Source of the DNA: Pseudomonadota bacterium
GTDB taxonomy: Bacteria > Desulfobacterota > Desulfobacteria > Desulfobacterales > Desulfobacteraceae
NCBI GenBank assembly: GCA_018821535.1
Contig: JAHJLV010000012.1
Span: 1-54,497, forward strand
DNA length: 54,497 nucleotides
Direction of reading: 5' to 3'
A program made the position numbers and the translations under genes. Below are positions 1 to 9,586 of this stretch, one piece after another (the stretch's first letter is position 1; every line of letters begins with the position of its first letter). The notes beneath the pieces were generated by a model that was given only the letters and a program-made list of their open reading frames with translations, did no database searches and was not told the DNA's origin.

Positions 1-1908
1 ACAAAAAAATTTAAAACCGAGGTGCAGCAGCTTTTGCATCTGATTATTCATTCTTTGTATTCAAACAAGGAGATTTTTGTACGTGAACTGATATCAAATG
101 CATCTGATGCCATTGATAAAGCAAGATTCAAGGAACAGACCCAGCCGGAACTGTTTGCCGATGACAATGACTATCATATTCGTCTGACGCTGGACCCTGA
201 GGCAAAGACTTTCCAGATTTCCGACAACGGTATCGGCATGACCATGGACGAAGTGAACGAGAATATCGGAACCATTGCCCAGTCAGGGACTGCCGCTTTC
301 ATGAAAGCCCTTGAAAATTCCAAAAAAGAAAACACCCTTTCACCGGAACTGATCGGTCAGTTCGGCGTGGGGTTTTATTCTTCTTTTATTGTGGCCGAAA
401 GGGTCCAGCTGGACACAAAAGCGGCTGGCGAGCAGATGGGCGTCCGGTGGGAATCTGACGGCAAGGGCTCATATACGGTTCAGGAAATTGAAAAAAAGGA
501 TCGGGGAACCACCATTACCCTGTTCCTGAAAGAACCTGAAGAGGGTGATCAGGATTTTACAGAACAATATACCATTCAGCATATTGTAAAGAAACATTCG
601 GATTTTGTGACCTATCCTGTCATCATGGAAGTTGAAAAAAGCGAACCCGTTCCTGAAAATGAGATCATCAAGGGTTCAGACGGCAAGCCAATTGGCGACA
701 CCTATCGGAAGGTCAGAAAAGATGAGACCTTGAATTCCCGCAAGGCCATCTGGTCAAAAGCCAAGGAGGATGTGACCCCGGAAGAGCATGAAGAATTCTA
801 TAAGCATATCAGCCATAACTGGGATAAACCCTTTGAGGTGATCCATAAAAGATTTGAAGGCGTTACCGAATATGATGTGCTGATGTATCTGCCCAGCAAA
901 GCGCCCTTTGACCTGTTCCGTCCGGAAAGAAAACACGGTATGCAGCTGTACTGCAAACGGGTCTTTATCATGGATGACTGCAAGGAACTTCTGCCAGAAT
1001 ATCTGGGATTTGTCCAGGGTGTGGTGGATGCACCGGATCTGAACCTGAACGTCAGCCGTGAGATACTCCAGGAAGACCGACTGGTGAGAAATATCAAAAA
1101 GACCCTGGTCAAGCAGATTTTTTCTGTTCTCGAAGACATGGAAAAAGAAAAATACGAAGAATTCTATGTGGAATTCGGCCAGGCACTCAAAGCCGGTATC
1201 CCCACAGATTTTGAACATAAAGACCGGCTGGCTGCCCTGTTAAGATACAAGACCACCAAATCCGATGGTAAATATATTTCTCTGGATCAGTATATTGAAA
1301 ACATGAAAGAAGACCAGAAGGAAATTTATTATCTGACCGGTGAAAGCCTGACCTCCCTGATGAATTCACCGCTTCTGGAATCTTTGAAGGCAAAGGACTA
1401 TGAAGTGATTCTGATGGTGGACCCCATTGATGAATGGGTTACCCAGTCGCTTCCTGAATACAAGGAAAAGAAATTAAAGAGTGCGGAAAAAGGGGATCTG
1501 GACCTTGAAAAGGTTGATGATGAGAAAAAGAATGAATACTCAGCACTTCTGGCATTTTTAAAGGGAAAACTGGAAGCAAAGGTCAAGGACGTGGTGGTTT
1601 CCAACCGTCTGAAAGATTCTGTCTCCTGTCTGTCCGGCGACGACTGGGGCATGAGTGCTTATATGGAAAAAATTCTTAAAGCCTCCGGCCAGAAAACGCC
1701 GGACCAGAAACGGGTGATGGAAGTCAATGTCAGTCATCCGCTCATGGAAAAACTGAAAGCTGTTTTTGAAACCGATACCACCAACCCGGTACTTCAGGAT
1801 TACAGTGACCTTTTGTTTGATATTGCAGTGATCAGTGAAGGCGGCAAGCTGGATAATCCGGCAAGATTTTCCAGACAACTGGGGGATCTGATGGCCAAGT
1901 CCATATGA
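1..1908 (+). CDS. htpG: Molecular chaperone HtpG (Hsp90), 5' end outside the window
   Basis: Bacterial Hsp90, an ATP-driven cytosolic chaperone dimer. The frame is open from base 1, reading [12 protein letters not shown], so the GTG at 22 is an internal Val codon and the true start lies upstream. The N-terminal GHKL ATPase motifs are present: the SNASDAIDK helix, the DNGIGM ATP-lid motif and [11 protein letters not shown]. The middle domain ([25 protein letters not shown]) and the C-terminal dimerisation region follow. About 635 residues are visible, normal for HtpG less a few residues. The stop overlaps the rimO start by 4 bp (ATGA), so the two are translationally coupled. Identification is very secure. 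Confidence 0.97.
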   Translation, partial: TKKFKTEVQQLLHLIIHSLYSNKEIFVRELISNASDAIDKARFKEQTQPELFADDNDYHIRLTLDPEAKTFQISDNGIGMTMDEVNENIGTIAQSGTAAFMKALENSKKENTLSPELIGQFGVGFYSSFIVAERVQLDTKAAGEQMGVRWESDGKGSYTVQEIEKKDRGTTITLFLKEPEEGDQDFTEQYTIQHIVKKHSDFVTYPVIMEVEKSEPVPENEIIKGSDGKPIGDTYRKVRKDETLNSRKAIWSKAKEDVTPEEHEEFYKHISHNWDKPFEVIHKRFEGVTEYDVLMYLPSKAPFDLFRPERKHGMQLYCKRVFIMDDCKELLPEYLGFVQGVVDAPDLNLNVSREILQEDRLVRNIKKTLVKQIFSVLEDMEKEKYEEFYVEFGQALKAGIPTDFEHKDRLAALLRYKTTKSDGKYISLDQYIENMKEDQKEIYYLTGESLTSLMNSPLLESLKAKDYEVILMVDPIDEWVTQSLPEYKEKKLKSAEKGDLDLEKVDDEKKNEYSALLAFLKGKLEAKVKDVVVSNRLKDSVSCLSGDDWGMSAYMEKILKASGQKTPDQKRVMEVNVSHPLMEKLKAVFETDTTNPVLQDYSDLLFDIAVISEGGKLDNPARFSRQLGDLMAKSI

Positions 1909-3242
1909 TCATTTTCCTCGAAAGCCTTGGATGTTCAAGGAACCAGGTGGACAGCGAAATCATGCTGGGAAAGCTTGTGGCCAAAGGTCATACATTAACC
2001 TCTGATCCGTCGCTTGCCCAGGTGATTATTGTCAATACCTGCACATTTATTTCAACAGCCTCTGATGAGGCTGTTGATACCATTCTGGAAATGGCGGGAT
2101 ATAAAAAAACCGGTGCCTGTGAACGGCTGATCGCAACCGGGTGTCTTGCCCAGCGGTATAAAGACGATGATCTGGTGTCCACCCTTCCTGAAGTGGATGC
2201 GTTTTTAGGAACCGGTGCCTGTGACAGGATTGTTCAGGCGGTGGAGGGAAAAACAGTTGAACCCCTGACACTTTTTCCAGACCCGAATCAGCGATCCTTT
2301 CAGGATCTGACTGAAAAAAGACAGCTGGCAGATGAAATTTTTGCATATATCAAAGTGTCTGAAGGCTGCAACCAGAAATGCACATACTGCATCATCCCCA
2401 AGCTTCGAGGCACACAGCGTTCCCGGCCTGTAGAAGATATCTGTAAAGAAGGAAAAATCCTTGTTTCACAGGGCATCAAAGAAATCATTCTGACTGCGGA
2501 AAACACCACAGATTACGGTCAGGATTTAAATGACGGCACCGGATTTGAAACGGTTCTTTTTTCTCTTTCCGACACTTTGAATCAGATGCCAAATAAATCC
2601 CCTGTCTGGATTCGATATTTATATACGCATCCTGTCACCTTGAGCAAGGCGGTCATCAATGTGACGGCTTCTTTTAAAAATATCTGTTCGTATTATGATG
2701 TGCCTGTCCAGCATGCATCTTCATCCATATTAAAAAAAATGGGACGGCCCTATACCACTGAGGATCTGTATGATCTGTTTAAAACCATACGGGAACTGGA
2801 CCCGGATGCATCATTGCGAACCACCATTATTGCGGGGTTTCCCGGAGAAACAGATCAGGATTTTGATATTCTGATGAAATTCATAGAAGACATCGGATTT
2901 GATCATCTGGGTGTTTTCACATATTCGGATTCAACGGATCTGCCCTCCCATTGCCTGAAAGATCATGTGCCCGAGCAGATCGCAGAACAGCGGTATGATC
3001 AACTCATGGCAGCCCAGGCCAGAATCTCTGAACGGGTGAACCAGCGCCATGTGGGCAGGATTTACGATGTTCTTGTGGAAGAACACCCGGAACCGGGTGT
3101 CTATATCGGCAGAACCATGTTCCAGGCCCCGGAAGTGGATGGCATGACGTTTATTTATGCAGAAGAGCTTGAAATCAATACCATAGTCAGGGTAAGAATT
3201 ACAGATGCGTACGAATATGATATTGCCGGAGAGCTTGCATGA
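1905..3242 (+). CDS. rimO: Ribosomal protein S12 methylthiotransferase RimO
   Basis: Radical-SAM enzyme that methylthiolates an Asp of ribosomal protein S12. The N-terminal MTTase domain has the [14 protein letters not shown] signature with Cys ligands of the auxiliary 4Fe-4S cluster. The radical-SAM CxxxCxxC motif is in [14 protein letters not shown], followed by LRGTQRSRP. The C-terminal part is TRAM-like. At 445 residues it is of family length. The [17 protein letters not shown] segment and the FTYSD motif favour RimO over MiaB. It sits in a four-gene operon, overlapping htpG and the next gene by 4 bp each. Confidence 0.93.
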   Translation: MIIFLESLGCSRNQVDSEIMLGKLVAKGHTLTSDPSLAQVIIVNTCTFISTASDEAVDTILEMAGYKKTGACERLIATGCLAQRYKDDDLVSTLPEVDAFLGTGACDRIVQAVEGKTVEPLTLFPDPNQRSFQDLTEKRQLADEIFAYIKVSEGCNQKCTYCIIPKLRGTQRSRPVEDICKEGKILVSQGIKEIILTAENTTDYGQDLNDGTGFETVLFSLSDTLNQMPNKSPVWIRYLYTHPVTLSKAVINVTASFKNICSYYDVPVQHASSSILKKMGRPYTTEDLYDLFKTIRELDPDASLRTTIIAGFPGETDQDFDILMKFIEDIGFDHLGVFTYSDSTDLPSHCLKDHVPEQIAEQRYDQLMAAQARISERVNQRHVGRIYDVLVEEHPEPGVYIGRTMFQAPEVDGMTFIYAEELEINTIVRVRITDAYEYDIAGELA

Positions 3243-4222
3243 AAACGGGGTTAAAACAAAAAATCATTGAACAGGTGGCACCGGACCTTGAAAAGGTTGA
3301 AGCAGCCCTTGAAAAAAATCTGGAGCCCAATCTTGAACTGGTCCGGCAGATTGCTTCCCATCTTCTGTTCAGCGGGGGAAAACGGCTGCGGCCGCTTTTG
3401 ATGATTCACAGCGCTCGGCTTTGCGGATATGCAAAGGGCTTTGAAATTGAATTTTCCACCATTTTTGAATATCTTCATGCAGCCACACTTTTGCATGATG
3501 ATGTGGTGGATGAATCAGATCTTCGTCGGGGCAGGAAAGTGGCACACCGTAAATGGTCTGCAGCAAAGGTGGTTTTGACCGGCGATTTTCTTTTGGCCCG
3601 GGCCCTTGATATTGCAGCAAAAACACAATTGCCGGAAATCATCACTGTGATTGCAAAAATTACTCAGGATATGTCCCAGGGTGAAATTGATCAGCTTTCA
3701 AAAAAAGGCAGGCTGGATCTTCGTGTGGAAGAATACCTTGATATTATCGAAAAAAAGACCGCTGTTCTTATCCAGGGCGCCTGTAAAAGCGGAGCCATCC
3801 TTGCCGGCGCATCACAAGAACAGATACAGGCGCTGGATCAATACGGGTTTCATACAGGCATGGCATTTCAGATGGCAGATGATCTTCTGGATTATACGGC
3901 AAGCGCACAGGAACTGGGCAAAAATCCCGGTGCTGATATGCGTGAGGGAAAACTGACCCTGCCGTTGATTCACAGTCTTGCAAATGCATCTTCCAAAGAT
4001 CAGATCTGGATGAAAAGCGTCATGGCAGACCCGGATTTTAATCCGGATCAGTTTGAAAAATTGAAAGAAAAACTGTTTCTTTATAATGGAATTGAGTTTA
4101 CCCGCAAAACTGCCGAAGATCATGTGAAAAAAGCAAAATCCTGCCTTGAGATCTTTGATGACAGCTATTCCCGGCAGTTGTTAGGTCTTATTGCAGACTA
4201 TTCAATTGAAAGAAAGGTGTAA
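3239..4222 (+). CDS. ispB: Polyprenyl (octaprenyl-type) diphosphate synthase
   Basis: Trans-isoprenyl diphosphate synthase that makes the long polyprenyl chain of quinones from IPP and an allylic primer. The first aspartate-rich motif is LLHDDVVDESDLRRGR and the second is QMADDLLDY. The GGKRLRP motif lies ahead of the first. At 327 residues it matches IspB/HepT-type enzymes. Its product chain length cannot be read from sequence with confidence; menaquinone synthesis is the likely role. It overlaps rimO by 4 bp (ATGA) and is followed 2 bp later by a secreted protein gene. Confidence 0.9.
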   Translation: MKTGLKQKIIEQVAPDLEKVEAALEKNLEPNLELVRQIASHLLFSGGKRLRPLLMIHSARLCGYAKGFEIEFSTIFEYLHAATLLHDDVVDESDLRRGRKVAHRKWSAAKVVLTGDFLLARALDIAAKTQLPEIITVIAKITQDMSQGEIDQLSKKGRLDLRVEEYLDIIEKKTAVLIQGACKSGAILAGASQEQIQALDQYGFHTGMAFQMADDLLDYTASAQELGKNPGADMREGKLTLPLIHSLANASSKDQIWMKSVMADPDFNPDQFEKLKEKLFLYNGIEFTRKTAEDHVKKAKSCLEIFDDSYSRQLLGLIADYSIERKV

Positions 4223-4224
4223 AA

Positions 4225-5493
4225 ATGTACAAAAAACCGGTTGTTTTAAGTGTTATCATTTTTTTTGTAAATTTGGTCGTTCTGTTCAATCCGCTGTTTG
4301 CCGCCCAGGACACGGATGTGCTGACAGGTGTGACTACTGCCAGAAAAATGATTGTGAACCAGAATAATCAGCAGGCCAAGCAGCAGGCCGTGTCCGATGC
4401 ATTGGGCATTGCCCTGCAGAGAGCATATGTTGCGCTTGTTTCCCGTCAGATGCTGGCATCCAACCTTACCTTTTTTTATGATACTGTTCTGCCCCGCACA
4501 GCAGATTATATTATAACGTATCAGGTTCTTGGCAGTATTGAAGACAAGGGGTATTATCTTGTGGGTGTTGAGTCCAAAGTCAACCTGAAACTGCTGGAAA
4601 AAACCATGACAGCTGCAAGGATTTTAAATGTCAAAAAGGATAAGCCGTCCATTTTGTTTTTTATTGCAGAAAAAATGCCCTGGGATGATATGCCCAGATA
4701 CTGGTGGGGGAAAGAATCTGCTCCAGGGGAATTGATATCGGAAAAAATTATTGCAGACAAAATGATTCAGGACCGGTTTGTCGTTATCGCAAATGGAACC
4801 AACCGGCCTGACCCATTGTTTTATAATATAAATTTTGATTCTGTCTCTGATGTTTCAGCGGCCAAAAGGCTTGGGCGGGAAATGAAAGCAGACATGATTG
4901 TGTTTGGCCATGCAGTTTCATCGGAAGCCATTAACCGCATGGGTGAGGAAAAAACCTTTCATGGCCGGATTGATCTTGAAGGATATAATATCCAGACCGG
5001 TGAAAAAGTGGTTGTCTCCCAGATTCAGGCAGTAACAAAAAATGAAGATGCCCGACAGGGAAATATTCTGGCCATGGTGAAGGCAGCACAACTGTCTTCA
5101 CAGGATTTGAGCCAGAAACTTGATGCATACTGGCAGAAGAATTTAAGAAAAGAGCATACCTTTGATGTTAAACTGGAGGGAGAAAATTTCTTAAGCCGGT
5201 TTATTGCTTTAAAGCAGCAGCTAAATCAGATGCCGGGCATTGAAAATATGCAGCCCAAAGAAATAGGTTCAAATACAGCAATGATGGAAGTCTTTTATAA
5301 AGGAAAATCCTCCCAGTTTGCCGATGCGATCATGCTTAAAACCTTTGATTCTTTCGGTCTTGAAATTTTAGAGGTAACAGACAGTCTGGTCACCATCCGG
5401 TTTATTGAAAAAGGAGACGCTTCCGGGCAGGGCAAGGATTCAAAAGTCCGTTCTGTTCCGCTGGAAGAAAGGCCCGTAACCCCTTTGGATTAG
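4225..5493 (+). CDS. Secreted protein with FlgT-like N-terminal domain, function unknown
   Basis: A 422-residue protein with a clear N-terminal signal peptide (hydrophobic VVLSVIIFFVNLVVLF, cleavage near FAA-QD). The next 100 residues (repeated QQAKQQAVSDAL, then a beta-rich ADYIITYQVL segment) resemble the FlgT/LPP20 N-terminal domain of periplasmic proteins. The resemblance is by eye only. The rest has no motif I recognise. It follows the polyprenyl synthase gene by 2 bp, so it is probably cotranscribed with htpG, rimO and ispB. It is the last gene before the tRNA. Periplasmic location is well supported; function is not. Confidence 0.6.
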   Translation: MYKKPVVLSVIIFFVNLVVLFNPLFAAQDTDVLTGVTTARKMIVNQNNQQAKQQAVSDALGIALQRAYVALVSRQMLASNLTFFYDTVLPRTADYIITYQVLGSIEDKGYYLVGVESKVNLKLLEKTMTAARILNVKKDKPSILFFIAEKMPWDDMPRYWWGKESAPGELISEKIIADKMIQDRFVVIANGTNRPDPLFYNINFDSVSDVSAAKRLGREMKADMIVFGHAVSSEAINRMGEEKTFHGRIDLEGYNIQTGEKVVVSQIQAVTKNEDARQGNILAMVKAAQLSSQDLSQKLDAYWQKNLRKEHTFDVKLEGENFLSRFIALKQQLNQMPGIENMQPKEIGSNTAMMEVFYKGKSSQFADAIMLKTFDSFGLEILEVTDSLVTIRFIEKGDASGQGKDSKVRSVPLEERPVTPLD

Positions 5494-5505
5494 ATCACGT
5501 TTTTC

Positions 5506-5534
5506 TTGACACAAACCCGGGGGTCTGGTAATAG
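5506..5534 (+). promoter_or_regulatory. Sigma-70-type promoter for the tRNA
   Basis: TTGACA at 5506-5511, a 17-bp spacer, then TAATAG at 5529-5534, ending 14 bp before the tRNA 5' end. The -35 is perfect and the -10 is weak. The position fits a dedicated tRNA promoter. Confidence 0.55.
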
Positions 5535-5548
5535 AGCATAACAACTAA

Positions 5549-5624
5549 AGGCGCGTAACTCAGCTGGTAGAGTGCTACCTCGACACGGTAGAAGTCAGCG
5601 GTTCAAGTCCGCTCGTGCCTACCA
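5549..5624 (+). tRNA. tRNA-Val (anticodon GAC)
   Basis: The full cloverleaf can be folded by hand. The acceptor stem is 5549-5555 with 5614-5620 (7 bp, one G-U, A1-U72). The D arm ACTC/GAGT has an 8-nt loop. The anticodon stem CTACC/GGTAG encloses TCGACAC. The T arm AGCGG/CCGCT has loop TTCAAGT. A discriminator A and an encoded CCA follow. Positions 34-36 read GAC (Val). The base at position 33 is C rather than the near-universal U, and the first pair is A-U. A terminator hairpin follows. The 3' half is repeated at 7031-7066. Confidence 0.85.
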
Positions 5625-5641
5625 TAAAAAAAATCAAGGGT
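5602..5641 (+). repeat. Left copy of tRNA 3'-end direct repeat (putative attL)
   Basis: The last 23 bases of the tRNA plus its downstream A-run and the first bases of the terminator recur at 7039-7075. They are identical from the T-loop through CCA and into the A-run, after which a 2-base length difference follows. Such tRNA-tail duplications mark integration of tyrosine-recombinase elements. The left copy keeps the tRNA intact. Confidence 0.7.
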
Positions 5642-5676
5642 CTTCAGATTTCCACTGAAGGCCCTTTTTGATTTTT
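5636..5676 (+). terminator. Bidirectional rho-independent terminator after the tRNA
   Basis: AAGGGTCTTCAG (5636-5647) pairs with CTGAAGGCCCTT around a 7-nt loop, with one mismatch. It is followed by a T-rich tail and preceded by an A-run, so it can act both ways. Confidence 0.8.
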
Positions 5677-5711
5677 GTGACCATTTTGTGACCGGTTGAT
5701 TTGTTGGTTTT

Positions 5712-5733
5712 ATAAGTTTTTATACAAACTTAT
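5712..5733. repeat. Inverted repeat upstream of the Abi_2 gene
   Basis: ATAAGTTT (5712-5719) and AAACTTAT (5726-5733) form a perfect 8-bp inverted repeat around TTATAC. It lies just upstream of the -35 at 5748 and may be an operator; no regulator gene is present in the insertion. Confidence 0.4.
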
Positions 5734-5747
5734 ATGAGATTTATTGT

Positions 5748-5775
5748 TTGACAGTTTTAAGAATTTACGTATAAT
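5748..5775 (+). promoter_or_regulatory. Near-consensus sigma-70 promoter for the Abi_2 gene
   Basis: TTGACA (5748-5753), a 16-bp spacer and TATAAT (5770-5775): both hexamers are perfect. A second candidate lies downstream, TTGACA (5812-5817) with 17 bp to TAATTT (5835-5840). Both point at the gene starting at 5922, leaving a 5' leader of about 75-140 nt. Confidence 0.65.
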
Positions 5776-5921
5776 AATGCATCGTTTTTTCGATATTGGC
5801 GAAATTTTAGCTTGACATTAGATTTTTGTATTGTTAATTTACACTTAATCGTGCCCGAACCTCTGATATCGACATTGTTTGATATTATGTTTGGGCCTTC
5901 TTGTTTTTAGGGCCTTTCAAA

Positions 5922-6926
5922 ATGGCAAAATGTAATCTTCCTATTTCTTCTAAGCCACATTATAGTTATTCCCAAATGGTGGATCTTCTTAAAAGTAGAG
6001 GTATGATCATATCAGATAGAGATCGTGCCAAAAGGAAGCTGTCTCAAATAGGATATTATAGATTAAGTGGATTTTGGTTTCCATGCAGAGAAGTAAAAAA
6101 AGATTCCTTGGGTAAAGGGCTTTTGCACCCTGGAACAAAGTTCCCAATACGAGAAGATAATTTTCAAGATAGCGTTGATTTCAACCAAATAGTAAGTCTT
6201 TATTTATTCGATAAAAAACTTCGTTTATTAATGATAGATGCCATCGAGAGGGTTGAAATACATATCCGATCTGTAATTGCTCATGAAATGGGGTATCATG
6301 ATCCTCTCGCATATCAAAAAGATTCTTTTATAAATCCTAATAAAATGTGCACCTATGAAGATAAAAGCACAAAGAGGATTAGAAATCTTTGGATGGAGTG
6401 GAGATCTAAGCAGCAAATTCTCATCTTAAGAAGTCAGGAAGATTGTATCAAATGGCATCGAATTGCAAAGAAACCAATCCCTTTTTGGGTTGCTGTTGAG
6501 AGTTGGGATTTTGGAACTTTATCAAAATATTATTCTATGCTCAGGGGAAAATACCAAAGGAAAATATCGATGCGATTAGGCGTTTCAAATGAAAAAGTCG
6601 TAGAAAATTGGTTACATGAGATAAATATTTTAAGAAATAGATGTGCACATCATTCAAGAATTTGGAACCAGTCAACAAACAATCCTCTTAGTGTTCTGGA
6701 TATACCATATTTTAATAAGCTTTCTCTTGATAAAAGATCCCGAAAAAGAATTTTTGGTATGATTTGTATTCTGTGGTTTTTGGTTAAAAAGCTCGGGCCA
6801 AGTTCTGATTGGTTGAAATCGATTTCATCATTGATCAATTCTAAACCCTCTATAGAATGTTGCCCTTATACAGCAATGGGCTTTTTGGATAATAATGGAT
6901 TTCCTGACCTCGATCTTTTTTGTTGA
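5922..6926 (+). CDS. Abi_2 (AbiD/AbiF-type) abortive-infection protein
   Basis: A 334-residue protein of the Abi_2 family, first known from lactococcal AbiD and AbiF phage-exclusion proteins. The N-terminus has the family pattern KPHYSYSQMVDLLKSRG, then GYYRLSGFWFP. The middle has FDKKLRLLMIDAIERVEIHIR. The C-terminal hallmark FGTLSKYY is followed by NILRNRCAHHSRIWN, an Rx4H motif of HEPN-like ribonucleases (about residues 238-243). I chose ATG 5922; the in-frame TTG at 5901 would add seven residues but has no clear ribosome site. It is AT-rich, is alone between the tRNA and the repeated tRNA tail, and has strong promoters of its own, so it is probably an acquired single-gene phage-defence module. 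Confidence 0.85.
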   Translation: MAKCNLPISSKPHYSYSQMVDLLKSRGMIISDRDRAKRKLSQIGYYRLSGFWFPCREVKKDSLGKGLLHPGTKFPIREDNFQDSVDFNQIVSLYLFDKKLRLLMIDAIERVEIHIRSVIAHEMGYHDPLAYQKDSFINPNKMCTYEDKSTKRIRNLWMEWRSKQQILILRSQEDCIKWHRIAKKPIPFWVAVESWDFGTLSKYYSMLRGKYQRKISMRLGVSNEKVVENWLHEINILRNRCAHHSRIWNQSTNNPLSVLDIPYFNKLSLDKRSRKRIFGMICILWFLVKKLGPSSDWLKSISSLINSKPSIECCPYTAMGFLDNNGFPDLDLFC

Positions 6927-7030
6927 TAAAATTTGCTGCCATGTTAATAAAAAACAATGAATATTAAAAAAGCCATCAAAAAATAGGATCATTCTAAATA
7001 ACTGTCAAAAAAGGCTTTTGATTAATATAT

Positions 7031-7075
7031 CGACACGGTTCAAGTCCGCTCGTGCCTACCATAAAAAATCAAGGG
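7031..7075 (+). repeat. Right copy of tRNA 3' end, internally deleted (putative attR)
   Basis: CGACACGG (7031-7038) matches anticodon-loop sequence 5581-5588. It runs directly into 7039-7066, which matches 5602 onward through CCA. Thirteen bases of the tRNA (variable loop and part of the T stem) are missing between the two blocks, at a short CGG repeat. This copy cannot encode a tRNA. Confidence 0.7.
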
Positions 7076-7104
7076 TTCTGGAAATTATTCCAGAACCCTT
7101 TTTG
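7071..7104. terminator. Rho-independent terminator, also at the end of the chemoreceptor gene
   Basis: AAGGGTTCTGGAA pairs with TTCCAGAACCCTT around ATTA, with a T-run on the plus side and an A-run on the other. It ends the minus-strand chemoreceptor operon and closes the Abi_2 insertion. Confidence 0.75.
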
Positions 7105-7126
7105 ATTGTGGAGCAAAGGTTAGTCT

Positions 7127-9043
7127 TTAAAAATCTTTAAAATCATCATCATCAAAGGGGATTAACTGCTCTGGTCTGATTTCATTTTTTCGGGATGGCA
7201 GGGTGTGCTTTGATGGCATACGTTTTGCTGAAAGACTTTGCGTACGGTGTTTTATGTTTTTTGTCATCATTCTTTCAGACGTGCTTTCATCATTGCCGGT
7301 GATGATCTCAACCAGATCCCCGACATAGGATTTGAGCTGTTCTGCCTGGGCATTCATTTCCTCTGATGCAGATGCGGATTCTTCCGCATTTGCGGCATTC
7401 TGCTGCACCACCTTATCCATTTCAGAGATTGCAAGATTCACCTGTTCAATACCACTTGACTGCTCTTTTGAGGCTTCTGATATCTCTGAAACCAGACTGC
7501 CGACCTTGGCGGAGCTTTCAGATACTTTTTTGAACGCTTCATTGGTCATTGAAACAAGTTGTGAGCCGTCATTGATTTTCTTTACGGTACCCTCAATCAG
7601 TTCGGCTGTGTTTTTTGCGGCCTGGGCAGCTCTCATGGCAAGATTTCTTACCTCATCAGCCACAACGGCAAATCCTGCACCGGCCTCGCCTGCCCGTGCA
7701 GCTTCCACGGCAGCGTTCAAAGCCAGCAGGTTTGTTTGAAATGCAATCTCATCAATGGTTTTAATTATTTTTGATGTGTCTTCACTGGCCTTTGAAATAT
7801 CCGCCATGGACACGGTTAATTTTTCCATGGACGCATTGGCCTCGGTGACCACCAGATTTGCTTCTTTCATCAAGCCGTCTGCATGGGCGGCATTTTCGGC
7901 ATTCTTTTTGGTCATGGAGGACATCTCTTCCATGGACGAGGAGGTTTCCTCAATGGACGCTGCCTGTTCAGAAGCGCCTTCCGCAAGAGACTGGCTGGAG
8001 GACGATACCTGGCTTGAGGCTGCTGCAACCTGGTTTGATCCTTCATTCAGACCATCTATTATCCGGTTGATCGGCAGGGTGATACCCCGGGCAAACCAGA
8101 GAACACCCAGAAGGGTGATGGCAAGGAAGATTCCAGTAGAGATGAGAATAACATTGCGGATTGAGACAACAGGCGCCATGAATTCAGCCTCATCCTGAGT
8201 CACCCCGATACTCCAGCCCGTGGCAGGAACAGGCGCAAATCCGGCAATCTTGTTGATGCCGTTAAATGTATATTCTTCAACACCTGATTTCTGGGCCATC
8301 ATCGCATCAGTAATGGATTCCATCCCTTCAAGTTTGCCCAGATTCAATTGAAGAATAAATTCTTTGTTCGGATGCGCAATGGTAAGTCCTGCCTTATCCA
8401 TCATAAATGGATATCCGGTCTTGCCGACTTTTATTTTTGTAATTTTGTCAGATAAGGTATCCAGCTGAACAACGGTTGCGAATATTCCTGCAAATTGATT
8501 GGACGGTGTTTTCAAGGGGATGGCGACAACAAAGATGGGTTTGCCGCTGGCCCTTGACAGGCTAGGGATTCCAGTGCTGATCCTGCCGGCTCTGGCAGCG
8601 TTAAAATAATCCCTGTCTGCCACAGACATCCTTGATTCCCGAAAGGAACCTCCGGTGCTGTCAGCAATGGTTGTACCGGTGCTGTCTGTAACGAACATAA
8701 GGTCATAACCGCTGCCGATCTGTTTGTAAACTTTTACCAGAAAGCTGTCCAAAGCCTTTAAATCGTCCATGCTGCTCTCCTGTCCGTTTTCAAAGACTTT
8801 TTGTGCAGCATCCTCAATCAGGGGTTCAAGCGCCATTTCTGTTGCCAGTTTGATTTCCTGTTCAATGGCAACATCGATCATGGCGGTCAGGTTTCCTGCA
8901 ATATGGAGCGCCTGTCCCTTTGCTGCAGCAATCAAAGCGGTTGATGCTTTGTTGATTGCAAAAAGCCCGACAACGGTTAAGGGAAGCAAAACCGCCAGAA
9001 TGCCTCCGACAATAAGCTTGAATTTAAGAGATCTTTTTTTCAT
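7127..9043 (-). CDS. Methyl-accepting chemotaxis protein with periplasmic Cache domain
   Basis: A 638-residue membrane chemoreceptor. TM1 is at about residues 10-32. A periplasmic dCache-type sensor follows (motifs [36 protein letters not shown]). TM2 is near residues 295-320 ([21 protein letters not shown]). A HAMP-like linker leads to the cytoplasmic signalling hairpin with the conserved tip [21 protein letters not shown]. The C-terminus ends in an unusual acidic tail (FDDDDFKDF) with no CheR-tether pentapeptide. It is transcribed behind the small receiver-like gene (17-bp gap), downstream of a putative sigma-54 promoter. The ligand is unknown. Confidence 0.93.
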   Translation of the reverse strand: MKKRSLKFKLIVGGILAVLLPLTVVGLFAINKASTALIAAAKGQALHIAGNLTAMIDVAIEQEIKLATEMALEPLIEDAAQKVFENGQESSMDDLKALDSFLVKVYKQIGSGYDLMFVTDSTGTTIADSTGGSFRESRMSVADRDYFNAARAGRISTGIPSLSRASGKPIFVVAIPLKTPSNQFAGIFATVVQLDTLSDKITKIKVGKTGYPFMMDKAGLTIAHPNKEFILQLNLGKLEGMESITDAMMAQKSGVEEYTFNGINKIAGFAPVPATGWSIGVTQDEAEFMAPVVSIRNVILISTGIFLAITLLGVLWFARGITLPINRIIDGLNEGSNQVAAASSQVSSSSQSLAEGASEQAASIEETSSSMEEMSSMTKKNAENAAHADGLMKEANLVVTEANASMEKLTVSMADISKASEDTSKIIKTIDEIAFQTNLLALNAAVEAARAGEAGAGFAVVADEVRNLAMRAAQAAKNTAELIEGTVKKINDGSQLVSMTNEAFKKVSESSAKVGSLVSEISEASKEQSSGIEQVNLAISEMDKVVQQNAANAEESASASEEMNAQAEQLKSYVGDLVEIITGNDESTSERMMTKNIKHRTQSLSAKRMPSKHTLPSRKNEIRPEQLIPFDDDDFKDF

Positions 9044-9060
9044 GGTTATAACTCCTTCAT

Positions 9061-9432
9061 TTAGTGTAGTGTTATTTTCTGTATTTTTTTTAAAACCTGT
9101 GTAATGTCGTCCAAATCATCGTCTGTATAGCTGATGAAGCTGGGATTTAATTTGATTCCAACGGCAAGGGTGTGTTTGTCTCTGTCCGGCAACACTAAAA
9201 TTATCCGGATATTTTCAAGAAGCGGAATCAAATCAAGAAACTGTGTGATTTCTTCTTTTGTTTGAATGACAAGGATAATAACCATGATCCGATGCAAGGG
9301 CTGACACAGTTTTTGTGAAAGGGATGTGACTGAATCCAGTGTTTCAATTTCGATCCGGGGTTCTTCCTTTATGTGTTTTTCAATTTGTTTTCCGGTATTT
9401 TCCCGGTTGTTTGCGTACAGGAGGATTTTCAT
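9061..9432 (-). CDS. Small receiver-like (degenerate CheY-fold) protein
   Basis: A 123-residue cytosolic protein with alternating strand/helix pattern ([29 protein letters not shown]). This recalls a response-regulator receiver fold, but the phosphoacceptor Asp and acidic pocket are not recognisable. It is the first gene of the operon with the chemoreceptor and lies between it and the two-component genes. It may be an adaptor for the receptor. The family assignment is by fold pattern only. Confidence 0.6.
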   Translation of the reverse strand: MKILLYANNRENTGKQIEKHIKEEPRIEIETLDSVTSLSQKLCQPLHRIMVIILVIQTKEEITQFLDLIPLLENIRIILVLPDRDKHTLAVGIKLNPSFISYTDDDLDDITQVLKKIQKITLH

Positions 9433-9487
9433 ATTTTAAAGATTCCCTTTTTTATATTCGGGTTAATCATATCTTTTGTTTGTGATA

Positions 9488-9506
9488 TAGCAGGATGTAT
9501 GCCAGG
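9488..9506 (-). promoter_or_regulatory. Candidate sigma-54 promoter of the chemoreceptor operon
   Basis: Read on the minus strand: CTGGCATACATCCTGCTA, with the diagnostic GG-N10-GC spacing (-24 TGGCA, -12 CTGCT). It lies about 55-75 bp upstream of the 9432 start, and about 85-120 bp downstream of twin palindromes suited to an enhancer-binding protein. Confidence 0.5.
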
Positions 9507-9586
9507 AAGCAGCTGACTGAAAAAATGCTTTAGAATCAGATTGTTAGAAAATATATTGAAATTGCCATCGAAAAAAACAAGGAGAT

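Larger units (their letters stand above)
5625..7066 (+). mobile_element. Small tRNA-associated insertion carrying one Abi_2 gene
   Basis: The 1.4-kb segment between the tRNA and the second copy of its 3' end is much more AT-rich than the flanks. It contains one gene (Abi_2 family) and no integrase. This fits a minimal integrated element or the remnant of one, mobilised in trans or after loss of its recombinase. The boundaries come from the direct repeats; the mechanism is inferred. Confidence 0.55.
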
